Shown here piece by piece: positions 54,128-62,538 of a stretch of 64,000 bases of DNA (positions within the stretch are counted from its first letter, which is position 1; every line of letters begins with the position of its first letter). The DNA lies in contig CAYXOL010000022.1 in the NCBI GenBank assembly GCA_964467165.1, positions 1 to 64,000 of the forward strand, given 5' to 3'. Below the pieces are notes generated by a model that worked only from the letters and a program-made list of their open reading frames with translations, made no database searches and was not told the origin of the DNA. Position numbers and translations under genes: made by a program. This DNA is from Clostridium_AD sp964467165. GTDB taxonomy: Bacteria; Bacillota; Clostridia; Clostridiales; Clostridiaceae.

Positions 54128-54607
54128 ATGGAACTTACTCATATAAATGATCAGGGAAGAGCTAAAATGGTTGATGTATCTGAAAAGTGTGATACTGTGC
54201 GGGAAGCAATAGCTATGGGATCAATATCGATGAAAAAGGAAACTTTAGAAAGAATAAGGGACGGTTCTATTTCAAAAGGCGATGTACTTGCTGTAGCCCA
54301 AATAGGTGGAATTATGGGGGCAAAAGGCACTTCTCAAATAATACCAATGTGCCACCCCATAATGATATCTGGCTGCGATATTAGTTTTAAAATGGACATT
54401 GAAAACACTAAAATTGAAATAACCGCCACCACAAAAACTGTAGGGAAAACGGGCATCGAGATGGAAGCACTAACTGCAGTATCCGTTGCGGCATTAACTA
54501 TTTATGATATGTGCAAGGCAATTGATAGAGAAATGGTTATAAATAATATTATGCTCCTTCAAAAGAGCGGTGGAAAATCAGGGATATTTGAAAGGAAGGG
54601 ATTGTAA
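54128..54607 (+). CDS. moaC: Cyclic pyranopterin monophosphate synthase MoaC
   Basis: A 159-residue enzyme acting with MoaA to form precursor Z. Motifs include MVDVSEKCDTVREAIA, IIPMCHPIMISGCDI (catalytic His region) and GKTGIEMEALTAVSVAALTIYD split over two blocks. AAAGGAG precedes the ATG. The stop overlaps the next gene's start. MoaD, MoaE and MoeB are not in the window. Confidence 0.94.
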   Translation: MELTHINDQGRAKMVDVSEKCDTVREAIAMGSISMKKETLERIRDGSISKGDVLAVAQIGGIMGAKGTSQIIPMCHPIMISGCDISFKMDIENTKIEITATTKTVGKTGIEMEALTAVSVAALTIYDMCKAIDREMVINNIMLLQKSGGKSGIFERKGL

Positions 54608-55041
54608 TGGCAAAAGTTACTGCTGTAAATATAAGTGAGAAAAAAGGTGTAATAAAGCACCCCATAGACAAAGGGTTTTTTAAAGTTAATCATGGACTTG
54701 AGGGAGATGCACATGCAGGAAATTGGCATAGGCAGGTAAGTTTCCTTGGAGAAGAGAGTATTGATAAAATGAGAGCTACTGGAGTAGAAGGACTATGCGC
54801 TGGAAAATTTGCTGAAAATCTTACTACGGAGGGAATAGTTTTATATGAACTTCCTGTGGGTACTAAGCTTAAAGTTGGAGAGGTACTTTTGGAGGTAACT
54901 CAGATTGGAAAGGAATGCCATAAAGGTTGTGAAATTAGGACCTTGGTTGGTGACTGTGTAATGCCAAGAGAAGGTATATTTGCAAAGGTACTTGAAGAGG
55001 GATATATTAAAGCAGGGGACGAGATTTTAGTTGAGAAATAG
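54607..55041 (+). CDS. MOSC domain protein
   Basis: A 144-residue MOSC protein (molybdenum cofactor sulfurase C-terminal fold). Typical blocks: GLEGDAHAGNWHRQVS, FAENLTTEGI and the conserved Cys in GKECHKGCEIRTL. Such stand-alone proteins are often fused to or next to MoaB/MoaC and may handle sulfur or cofactor transfer. Last gene of the moa operon, closed by a terminator. Confidence 0.92.
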   Translation: MAKVTAVNISEKKGVIKHPIDKGFFKVNHGLEGDAHAGNWHRQVSFLGEESIDKMRATGVEGLCAGKFAENLTTEGIVLYELPVGTKLKVGEVLLEVTQIGKECHKGCEIRTLVGDCVMPREGIFAKVLEEGYIKAGDEILVEK

Positions 55042-55074
55042 TTAAATGAGTTATAGAAAAAATAAATGATGTAA

Positions 55075-55113
55075 AAGGGGAATCAGTTAAATGGAACTGA
55101 TTCCCTTATTTTT
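55075..55113 (+). terminator. Terminator of the moa operon
   Basis: AAGGGGAATCAGTT (55075-55088) pairs with AACTGATTCCCTT (55095-55107), one bulge, then T residues. Confidence 0.9.
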
Positions 55114-55278
55114 TATTATTCCTTGCCAATTCACAAACATACATTTCGCCTGGGAGTTATAATTTGAGTTTTTTTAGCTTTTAAAGAAAAAATGATAAGT
55201 TCGGTATCCGTTGTTGAATCTAATGACATATACTATTATAATGATGACAATAGAGTATTGTTAGAGTGAGGGGATTAA

Positions 55279-55662
55279 ATGAAAAAGAGTGTAAAAACTG
55301 GTATATTATCAATCCTAATTATAGTAATTACATTTATAATAATAAGACGGGCTACTAGACTATTTATGGAATTTAAAAATATTAACATGCCAACTAAAGA
55401 AAGTAGACAAATTGGTGATATGAGCACTCATAAATGGCTAACTGTAAAAGAAATATCTAATAAGAATAATATAAGTGAGGTAGAGATTTTCAAAGCTCTT
55501 GGAATTACTCCGGAAGATGGTGACATAAATTTGAATATTGAAGAACTAGGGAAAAAATATAATAAATCTTCAAAAGAGCTTAGGGATAAGTTAAAGAAAA
55601 TCATAGAAAACAACAAGAATACATATAAGCAGATAAATTTAGAAGGTAATAAACATGAGTGA
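55279..55662 (+). CDS. Membrane-anchored hypothetical protein
   Basis: A 127-residue protein with one N-terminal membrane segment (GILSILIIVITFIII, about residues 8-24) and a soluble rest. Residues 50-110 contain WLTVKEISNKNNISEVEIFKAL and ELGKKYNKSSKELRDKLKKI, two helical repeats similar to each other and to helix-turn-helix or LysM-like small folds. It overlaps the DedA gene by 8 bases, so the two work together or are at least coexpressed. I do not recognise a named family. Confidence 0.75.
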   Translation: MKKSVKTGILSILIIVITFIIIRRATRLFMEFKNINMPTKESRQIGDMSTHKWLTVKEISNKNNISEVEIFKALGITPEDGDINLNIEELGKKYNKSSKELRDKLKKIIENNKNTYKQINLEGNKHE

Positions 55663-56269
55663 ATTTAGTAACTTATTAATAGGATACTTTAGAGATTATA
55701 ACATTTGGTTTTTGAGCGTTATAATAATGCTTCAGTGCATAGGGATTCCAACAGGGGCATCTTTACTTGTACTAGCTTCTGGAGCCTTTGCTTATGCTGG
55801 AGAATTTAATGTGGTGATTCTTTTACTACAGGTTTGGTTTTTTTCATGGCTAGGGGATAACATTGCTTATACTATTTGGAGAGTTATTGGGGAAAAGACT
55901 TTAAATAATCATCCTAAAGTAAAAACCTACTTTCAACCTAAAATATTTAAAGCTAAAAATTATTTAAGCAGACATGGAAGAATCTCTATTTTTTTTAGTA
56001 GATTTTTAATATCAGCCACAGGGCCTTTTATAAATGCAGCGGCAGGGCTTACAGGATACAAATTATGGACTTTTAGTTTATTTGTTGCTTTAGGTGAATT
56101 GTTTTGGACTTGTATATACTTAGGACTGGGATATTGGTTTGGAGATTCATGGGAAACGATAGTTCCTATAGTAACAGGATTTGGACAGTTTTTAACTTAC
56201 ATTGCGATTTTAGTTATTGCTCTATACTTTTTCATTAAGGTAATCAGAAATAAGAGACATAAAAACTAG
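55655..56269 (+). CDS. DedA/SNARE-associated family membrane protein
   Basis: A 204-residue membrane protein with about five segments. DedA blocks are visible: GIPTGASLLVLASGAFAYAG near residue 30, FFSRFLISATGPFINAAAG near 115 and GELFWTCIYLGLGYWFGD near 150. Members are thought to flip polyprenyl or phospholipids and affect proton motive force and peptide resistance. GAAGG site inside the previous gene. Confidence 0.9.
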   Translation: MSEFSNLLIGYFRDYNIWFLSVIIMLQCIGIPTGASLLVLASGAFAYAGEFNVVILLLQVWFFSWLGDNIAYTIWRVIGEKTLNNHPKVKTYFQPKIFKAKNYLSRHGRISIFFSRFLISATGPFINAAAGLTGYKLWTFSLFVALGELFWTCIYLGLGYWFGDSWETIVPIVTGFGQFLTYIAILVIALYFFIKVIRNKRHKN

Positions 56270-56376
56270 GAATTATATTTCTAGTTTTTATAAAGAATTT
56301 TATTTGACTATAATTTGGTAAATATACTTTAAATAAAATTTAAATATGTTATACTATAAAAGGTAAGTTACTATAT

Positions 56377-56468
56377 GGAGAGATGTCCGAGTGGCCGAAG
56401 GTACCTGCCTCGAAAACAGGCGAAGGGGTTATTCTCTTCCGGGAGTTCGAATCTCCCTCTCTCCGCCA
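56377..56468 (+). tRNA. tRNA-Ser (anticodon CGA)
   Basis: A cloverleaf with long variable arm: acceptor GGAGAGA/TCTCTCC, T arm GGGAG-TTCGAAT-CTCCC, encoded CCA. The anticodon loop CTCGAAA gives CGA at 56411-56413, reading UCG codons. The last anticodon-stem pair is C-A instead of a Watson-Crick pair. Confidence 0.95.
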
Positions 56469-56473
56469 ATATG

Positions 56474-56506
56474 AAGGGCTCTAGCAGTTTATGCTAGAGC
56501 CCTTTT
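56474..56506 (+). terminator. Terminator after tRNA-Ser
   Basis: AAGGGCTCTAGCA (56474-56486) pairs with TGCTAGAGCCCTT (56492-56504), then T residues. Confidence 0.9.
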
Positions 56507-56536
56507 AATATGTAAAAGATATGATATTTCGTTGAA

Positions 56537-56620
56537 TGATAACATTTTGATAACATTAATTTTTTTTATAGTAATTATGTCTTAAAAATTGTTTAATTTA
56601 GTCTATATTGTTGGTTATCA
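56537..56620. repeat. TGATAACATT repeats near the tRNA
   Basis: TGATAACATT occurs at 56537-56546 and 56548-56557 (11-base period), and TGATAACC occurs in inverse orientation at 56613-56620. Closely spaced short repeats next to a tRNA used by an integrase may be arm-type integrase sites. Confidence 0.3.
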
Positions 56621-56755
56621 AAAGCTGCTTTAAACATATTTCGAATAATTCTGTATTCTGAGGGATTATTAGGTTATAATGTTGAGACGTGTAATATGAA
56701 ACATGCGAAGCAATTCAGGTTGACCCTAGAATGTATCCGATAAATTGGAATTTGT

Positions 56756-57129
56756 TTATTTAATCTTCGCCCTTAACTTTTCAGTAAAAGCACGAGGTGA
56801 ACCTGCATTAAAATATGAACCAGTTCCAAGGTAGACAATTAGTTCCCCTGTTGCATCAAATGTAAGAGTCACACCATTACGTTTTCCAGAATTAGACTTA
56901 TACCAATATACCAGTGTACCAGTGTATCACCCTTAATATCTGCTTTTATGCCTTTATATGTAGTATTCACTAGCTCATCAATTTCACTTTGTTGGAGTCC
57001 ACCAAACATTTCTTCTGGCTCACTTACTGCACTAGAAGTATTTTCAGGATTTTTATTATTTAATAAAGCACTAACGATATTCAAGGAGAATGCTGCTAGA
57101 ATTGGTGCTATATTTTTTTTGATTTTCAT
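56756..57129 (-). pseudogene. Frameshifted exported protein
   Basis: ATG 57127-57129 follows GGAGTGATAGT on the minus strand. The product starts MKIKKNIAPILAAFSLNIVS (signal-like) and continues to DIKGDTLVHWY. Near 56920 a short tandem duplication of GGTACACT-type units shifts the frame. The other frame resumes as WYKSNSGKRNGVTLTFDATG and ends AFTEKLRAKIK at 56756. Without the duplication the protein would be about 120 residues. Family unknown. Confidence 0.6.
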
Positions 57130-57252
57130 ACTATCACTCCATTCAAATTCTGATTTGAAATTATACCTATTATCCATACAAATTACTATTTATAATACTC
57201 AACTTATATTGGAATTTGTCGTCTAGTTCATCTAAACATGTTGCGATTCAAC

Positions 57253-57567
57253 TTATTGCTTCTTTTTACCTCGCAACTTCCAGTATCGAATATTTGAATT
57301 GTCCATATTTTCCTCAAACTCTGTCAGAAGATTATCCACTTCTTCATAATCTTCTTTCGTCGGTGGGTTATTTTGTCCAATAGTACTATTGCACCACATG
57401 CATTGAAAAGATTTTCGATCTCTTAATCTTCCACAGTAGGAACATGTAATCAAGTCATCCTGCCCCGTGACAGTTTGTGTCCTATGGCAACATAATGAAC
57501 AATAAAACGTATCCCCTTCATCATGCAATGTTTTGGGATTGTCATTACCACAATTAGCGCATTTCAT
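57253..57567 (-). CDS. Zinc-ribbon protein with four Cys-x2-Cys pairs
   Basis: A 104-residue protein with CANCG, CSLCC, CSYCG and CMWC pairs in the first 60 residues, which should bind two zinc ions, then an acidic helical tail (EDYEEVDNLLTEFEENMD) and a basic end. GGAGGG fits the ATG of MKCANCGND (57567); an ATG 15 bases upstream lies in the ribosome site. It could be a regulator or adapter; no named family is recognised. Confidence 0.7.
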   Translation of the reverse strand: MKCANCGNDNPKTLHDEGDTFYCSLCCHRTQTVTGQDDLITCSYCGRLRDRKSFQCMWCNSTIGQNNPPTKEDYEEVDNLLTEFEENMDNSNIRYWKLRGKKKQ

Positions 57568-58209
57568 ATATTTTCCCTCCATCTTTACAAATTACTATTC
57601 ATCGGTAAGATTTTATGATAACCATTAGCACCGCAGTTGTTTACTAATCCATCTTAACTAAGAATAATTTCAATAATATAATTTTAGCACTTATGTATAA
57701 AATAGTAAATTATAATATTTTTTTATGTTCTATTCTTAATTATCAATGGCATTATTCATGTTTTATTTCTCAATATAGCTCATTTATTAATCAAGGTTCA
57801 CATTTTAGTTGTATCGCCTATAGCTATAGTTATTTGTTTACATCCTATAAATGTATGGCCATGGTTATATATTTTTTTAAAAAAAACTATGCACATTTCG
57901 CTTAAAGATGGTGTAGACAGATGTGAGAAGTGAGATCTAGTCTACATATTATTCATTGTAGACTAGAACAGCAAAATTCAAAAGTTATATTAAGAAATGA
58001 ATAGTTTGCAAATAATTATTAGGAAACAGTGCTGCATAAAAATTCCTTTTTTGGTTAACAATAAATTGCAAGAAATGGACCGGCTAACAATTAATGATTA
58101 GCCGCTAAAGTGGCTGGTTACAGTTGTTAGCAAGTTTATCCTGCCTATATCTAATATCACAAGTTTGCTTTATTATAAAGGTATAATAATTAAATGGGGA
58201 GTGTTATAT
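57568..58209. other. Gene-poor stretch with hairpins
   Basis: CTAGTCTACA (57938-57947) pairs with TGTAGACTAG (57957-57966), and CGGCTAA pairs with TTAGCCG near 58080-58105. Short frames on both strands lack ribosome sites and have extreme AT composition. No supported gene was seen. Confidence 0.5.
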
Positions 58210-58674
58210 ATGAAACAGACAGATGTGGGAACACTATTAAATTCAATAGGTAAAAAGACTTTTGTTAAATATTATGAGACTTTTAAAGACGCTGATGTAT
58301 CACATCAAGAAATGATTGATAGATTAGCATTAGATTCTCAAAAATTTACACCAACTTCTAAGGCAAATAAAACTAGTAGTGCTAGAAGAATATTTAGGGA
58401 GGGATTAGAGATCGAAGCATTACTAATTATAGTAGATTCAAGAGCAGATCTAGATACTGTGGAAAAGGCTAGGAAGCTTTTAGATATGGAATTAGAAAAT
58501 AAGGACTTAGATATAGAAAACGCTGAAAGAGAATCATATATTACTATATTAAAAAAACAGACAAATGTGATTGAACAGAATAGGAAGATTCTAGAAATGA
58601 TTGCTAAACTGAAGTCATTACCTTTTAGTGTGGAAGTTTCTGAACAAATAAAGATGTTGGAATCTTTACTTTAA
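58210..58674 (+). CDS. Hypothetical helical protein in the mobile region
   Basis: A 154-residue soluble protein, start ATG 58210 after GGGGAG. The first part (DVGTLLNSIGKKTFVKYYETF) and SARRIFREGLEIEALLIIVDS are followed by long charged helices (KLLDMELENKDLDIENAERE; TILKKQTNVIEQNRKILEM), probably coiled coil. It has no signal peptide and no motif I recognise. Its place beside the integrase suggests it is cargo or a regulator of the element. Confidence 0.7.
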   Translation: MKQTDVGTLLNSIGKKTFVKYYETFKDADVSHQEMIDRLALDSQKFTPTSKANKTSSARRIFREGLEIEALLIIVDSRADLDTVEKARKLLDMELENKDLDIENAERESYITILKKQTNVIEQNRKILEMIAKLKSLPFSVEVSEQIKMLESLL

Positions 58675-58747
58675 TTGATAGTGCAAAAATAGTATATAAA
58701 CGGATAATGGTACATATTTTAAACTTAATAAAGGAATAGACACCATA

Positions 58748-59905
58748 TTACTTGTCGCCAAATAACATAGTATCTATAACCGTATTAGCTTTTCGTTTTG
58801 AACTATCAAGAGCATGGCTATAAATATCAGCTGTAGTTTTAATTGAGGTATGCCCTAAAAGTTCAGATACTATTTTTAAAGATTGGTTTTGCTCTAACAT
58901 AAGAGTTGCGAAGGAATGCCTCAAATCATGGAATCTAATTTTCTTAAGATTATTCTTTTTGAGTATACGATTGAAACTCTTAGTTACATTATCAGGAGGG
59001 ATTAGATCTCCATTATACTGGCATATTACAAGCTTATTGTCGTGATATTCAGCACATAATTGAGTCTTTGATATTTCTTGTTTATTTTGATGCTCTTTTA
59101 GAATTTCTGCTATATTATCTGCTAGTGGAATCATTCTATTACTATTTTCTGTTTTAGGCGAGGTAAAAATTGATCCTGTTTCTGTCCTAATTAATTGCCT
59201 ATTTATATTTAGGACTCTATTATTAAAATCTATTTGATCCCAAGACATTCCTAAGATTTCACCTCGTCTAAGACCCAATGCTGAAGCTAAAATAATAACT
59301 AATTCAATTTCAGAGCCTTTAATGACTGTAAAGAGCTTTTGTAAATCATCAAAGGTATAAACTTCACCTCTGTATTTTCTAACTTTAATTGGAGGGACAG
59401 ACTTTGAAACATTCTTTGGAATTAGTTGATCATTAACAGCATGCGTTAGTGATTCGCTTATTATTCTATGAATATATTGTACAGTTCTTGATGATAAGCC
59501 ACCCTCCCCGTATAGTCGACCTTCCGTTAGAAGTTCATTATAAAATTCTTTTAGGTGCAATGCCACAAGTTTTTGCAATGGAATTGAACCAAGTTTAGGA
59601 ATTATATGTTTTTTAATTTGACATTGATAACTTTCAAAAGTGGACTGTCCCAAATGCGATTGTGAATGTGTAGAAAGCCAACTCAATAAGTAATCACCAA
59701 AGGTTAAAGTACTTGGAGATATATAGTTTCCACTGGAAATTGATGATAGTGTAGAGTTCAAATATTCCTGAGCAGCTTTTTTTGTAGTAAATCCTCTTTT
59801 TATTTTTTGAACCTTTTTACCAGAGATAGGATCATGTACTCTATAAGATACATAGTATTGTTTCTTTTCTCTTTTATTTAAGTAGTCGTGAATTGAACCA
59901 TCCAT
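58748..59905 (-). CDS. int: Tyrosine recombinase (phage-type integrase)
   Basis: A 385-residue integrase. An arm-binding N-terminal domain (KKQYYVSYRVHDPISGKKVQ; GFTTKKAAQEYL), a SAM-like core-binding domain (TFGDYLLSWLSTHSQSHLG), then the catalytic domain with Arg in ALGLRRGEILGM, the HxLR motif in FHDLRHSFATLML, and His and Tyr in LGHTSIKTTADIYSH. It should insert and excise the element. Orientation is towards the tRNA-Ser gene 2.3 kb away. Confidence 0.94.
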   Translation of the reverse strand: MDGSIHDYLNKREKKQYYVSYRVHDPISGKKVQKIKRGFTTKKAAQEYLNSTLSSISSGNYISPSTLTFGDYLLSWLSTHSQSHLGQSTFESYQCQIKKHIIPKLGSIPLQKLVALHLKEFYNELLTEGRLYGEGGLSSRTVQYIHRIISESLTHAVNDQLIPKNVSKSVPPIKVRKYRGEVYTFDDLQKLFTVIKGSEIELVIILASALGLRRGEILGMSWDQIDFNNRVLNINRQLIRTETGSIFTSPKTENSNRMIPLADNIAEILKEHQNKQEISKTQLCAEYHDNKLVICQYNGDLIPPDNVTKSFNRILKKNNLKKIRFHDLRHSFATLMLEQNQSLKIVSELLGHTSIKTTADIYSHALDSSKRKANTVIDTMLFGDK

Positions 59906-59935
59906 ATTAAGCCTCCTTTATATTTTTATTGGGTT

Positions 59936-59963
59936 AATGTCTCCTAGTATTATAGGAGACATT
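59936..59963. promoter_or_regulatory. Hairpin/dyad upstream of the integrase gene
   Basis: AATGTCTCCTA (59936-59946) and TAGGAGACATT (59953-59963) make a perfect 11-bp dyad about 35 bases before the integrase start. No T run follows on the minus strand, so an operator or RNA control element is more likely than a terminator. Confidence 0.5.
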
Positions 59964-59997
59964 AATATTTACATTTACAGATAGATGGTTATAGGTT

Positions 59998-60189
59998 TTA
60001 TTTTTTACTTAAATTAGATTTTACCCATTTTAAAAGGTCAGTTTTGCAGATACGCAAAGAGCGTCCTACACGAAAATAGGGAAATCCGGTTGAGTGGAAT
60101 AGGCTATATGCAGTTACTTTACCAACTTTTAAATAGGCAGCTGTTTCTGAAACTGTGAAGATTTCTTCTATAATTAATATGTTTTCCAT
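59998..60189 (-). CDS. xis: Excisionase-type DNA-binding protein
   Basis: A 63-residue MerR/excisionase-like helix-turn-helix protein: EIFTVSETAAYLKVGKVTAYSL is the recognition part and FRVGRSLRICKTDLLKWV the wing and final helix. It lies just upstream of the integrase on the same strand. It could steer the integrase towards excision or regulate the integrase gene. AGGAGGT-like site precedes the ATG. Confidence 0.85.
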   Translation of the reverse strand: MENILIIEEIFTVSETAAYLKVGKVTAYSLFHSTGFPYFRVGRSLRICKTDLLKWVKSNLSKK

Positions 60190-60340
60190 ATTGGTACCTC
60201 CTAGAATTCAATTCATTTTTTATTTATAGCAGTCATATATAGAAAATGATTAGTATTTACACTTAGAGATATAAGTCTATTTAGGCATAACTGTAAGATA
60301 TAACTTAGGGTAATGAAATTTTACTAATTTTAAATTATAT

Positions 60341-60433
60341 GCCCCTAATATTGCCCCTATTATATTTTTAATATATGCTTATAAAGACCCTATTTATCAG
60401 CAGTTTAGTCAATAAGCCCCTATGCCCCCTTAT
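60341..60433. repeat. Iteron-like GCCCCTAT repeats
   Basis: GCCCCTAAT (60341), GCCCCTATT (60353), GACCCTATT (60386), GCCCCTAT (60416) and GCCCCCTTA (60424) recur in 93 bases, in one orientation. They lie between the replication ATPase gene and xis. Such direct repeats are typical of replication origins or of regulator binding sites in mobile elements. Confidence 0.45.
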
Positions 60434-60439
60434 TATAAA

Positions 60440-62395
60440 CTACATATTATTTAATATATCAGTCATTCTTTTTATAGATATAGTTAGATATCTTTTTCTT
60501 CCTAATTTACCTAAAGTAGCTTTTATAGTGCGTTTAATTTTCCCACTTTCATTTTCAGTTTTTATAACGCCTAAAATATCTAAAGCTTTGTTTAACTGTT
60601 CATTGGAAACAGGAAATTCTAGACCTTGTCCTTTCCAAAAAGTTCTTACTAAACCAAAAGCCGTTCCAGGTATTAAATAGTAAAATTCATTGTCTTCGTA
60701 GCCTAATACATTTGATTTATTAATACTAGTATCATCTTTTGAGAGTAGAACACATTTATTACTAGATATCATTTCTCCAATTGCTTTTAAATACATAATA
60801 GCGGGGTCGTCTTCAACATTTGATTGCTCATGTACTCTGATTACTTGTAGCAAAATATTACTCCACTCATTAGATTTAGCATTAACATTAGTAGGATCTA
60901 AGTACCCTATCTGTACTGAATATTCAATAAGTAGGTTAGCGGTAATCTGCAAGATAGCATATGAGTCGCTAAGCCTTTTATGCTTGAAAGAACGACTAGA
61001 AGTATTTCTATAATTTTCAAAATTAGCTTTGATGAATGCAGATATTTCTTTGAAATTATCACTAATCCAATTAATAAAATAGTAAAGATGCGTAGAAAAG
61101 ATTAATGGATTTTTTTGGTGAAAAGATAAAATATCTGTTTTATATTCATTAGTGCAAACCTCTATTCCAATGTACCTTGCTACAGTTGACTCACCACCAA
61201 GTTTATCCTCTCCAGTTATTACGCAAAGACCTCTAGGGGGGGATTCTTTTTGCTTACACATTGTCTTGGTCGCCCTAGATTTCGTAATTCCATCACCATA
61301 CATGCGGAGGACATGAGATGCGAGTGCCTCCATAGATTTCTTTTCAGTAGATGATGTAGTTGGATGGTAGTCGTCTAGTAATAAGACACTATCTTTATAT
61401 TCAAACGCTTTTATCTCAAATGCAGATGATGTATCTTTAAATGTAGCTGAAATTATTGGTCTACTTTGCCTATTAAAAATATTAAAAAATATCTTACAGA
61501 CGCTCGTTTTCATAGAGCCAGTTAATCCATATACCCAGAGCAATAGCTTAGGCTCCACTTCTGATATAGTGAATATTTCTTTCATAATAGCCAAGTGAGA
61601 ATATAAGAAAAGTGGTAGTGTTTTTTCAATGTTATTACTCATGTTAAGCAACGTTAGAGAGCGCTCAAATGACGTATATGCATTTAGGGACTCATCTATT
61701 TCTATTTTTTTATCTACACTTCCTTTAAGATTTTTGTTGGAACTTCCTATCGCTCCAAGACCATGTAAATATACATATTTATTATTTAAATATTTCCATC
61801 CAACCATATCATATTTATATTCGGGTTTTATTTTTAAGAATTGTTTTGATAGATATATGCTAAACATAGTATATGCATTACTGTAGGATGCGATATAGTA
61901 TTTGAGACTTAATTGGTTTATTATCCAATTAAAATCACGTAGTGAATAAGCTGAAATACAGATTGTTTTTTCTTCGAAATCGTTTTCTAAAACACATGTT
62001 ATTACATAGGATGTGCTTTGATGTAGTCCGTCATCACTGATTATAAAATTTTTGGGTATAACATTGAAATTGCTAAGCTCCATGATGATTCCTTGATCAT
62101 TCGAATATAAATGGCCGTTTATACCTACTAAAAAGGCTGTGTCGTTTTTAGAATTAATATTAGGATTATTAATTGTATTAATACCTTTAAGAATGTTATT
62201 TTTTGGCGCTATTTTACCAAAAACTACAGGATTTATTTTAGTTTCTCTATCAAGAAATTCAATTGGGTTAATTGCAGATTTCTCATTTAGAAATTCAACT
62301 GGATTGATAGTTTTATTTTCTTTAGAATCAATATCTTGAGTACATGAATCGTTTGGCTTTGTAGTCCTTATTTGTGATTTAATTTGAGTAGGCAT
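60440..62395 (-). CDS. Replication-type P-loop ATPase (DUF927-like) with N-terminal repeats
   Basis: A 651-residue protein. The N terminus has three 12-residue repeats (INPVEFLNEKSA, INPIEFLDRETK, INPVVFGKIAPK, residues 29-65). The ATPase core contains Walker A LLLWVYGLTGSMKTS near 295 and Walker B VLLLDDYHPTTSS near 345, then GLCVITGEDKLGGESTVARY, as in DUF927 and superfamily-3-like helicases of phages and islands. The C terminus (about 540-651) resembles a helical DNA-binding region. It probably melts or unwinds the element origin. Confidence 0.8.
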   Translation of the reverse strand: MPTQIKSQIRTTKPNDSCTQDIDSKENKTINPVEFLNEKSAINPIEFLDRETKINPVVFGKIAPKNNILKGINTINNPNINSKNDTAFLVGINGHLYSNDQGIIMELSNFNVIPKNFIISDDGLHQSTSYVITCVLENDFEEKTICISAYSLRDFNWIINQLSLKYYIASYSNAYTMFSIYLSKQFLKIKPEYKYDMVGWKYLNNKYVYLHGLGAIGSSNKNLKGSVDKKIEIDESLNAYTSFERSLTLLNMSNNIEKTLPLFLYSHLAIMKEIFTISEVEPKLLLWVYGLTGSMKTSVCKIFFNIFNRQSRPIISATFKDTSSAFEIKAFEYKDSVLLLDDYHPTTSSTEKKSMEALASHVLRMYGDGITKSRATKTMCKQKESPPRGLCVITGEDKLGGESTVARYIGIEVCTNEYKTDILSFHQKNPLIFSTHLYYFINWISDNFKEISAFIKANFENYRNTSSRSFKHKRLSDSYAILQITANLLIEYSVQIGYLDPTNVNAKSNEWSNILLQVIRVHEQSNVEDDPAIMYLKAIGEMISSNKCVLLSKDDTSINKSNVLGYEDNEFYYLIPGTAFGLVRTFWKGQGLEFPVSNEQLNKALDILGVIKTENESGKIKRTIKATLGKLGRKRYLTISIKRMTDILNNM

Positions 62396-62500
62396 TTTTA
62401 GTTCCCCCTTTTTATTCTTGTTGTAAGAGTAGTATATAAAAATCTTTTATAAAATTCACTACTTGGATTAAATAGAATTTACAATGGAGAACATAAAAAA

Positions 62501-62530
62501 AACCATTAATGAAAATTAATGGTTAAAAAA
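62501..62530 (-). terminator. Terminator of the 433-residue protein gene
   Basis: AACCATTAAT (62501-62510) pairs with ATTAATGGTT (62515-62524) around GAAA; A runs on the left give the T tail on the minus strand. Confidence 0.85.
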
Positions 62531-62538
62531 ATATATTA

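Noticed and set aside
57693..57905. 70-codon open frame on the plus strand
   Set aside because: No ribosome binding site, extreme Phe/Tyr/Ile composition and no homology that I recognise; likely chance in AT-rich DNA.
57840..57905. Possible 32-codon minus-strand remnant (NHGHTFIGCKQITIAIGD)
   Set aside because: Looks vaguely protein-like but has no ribosome site and stops soon; too short to call.
60341..60433. CRISPR-like array
   Set aside because: Units are 8-9 bases with irregular spacing; there are no 25-40-base repeats with unique spacers and no cas genes.
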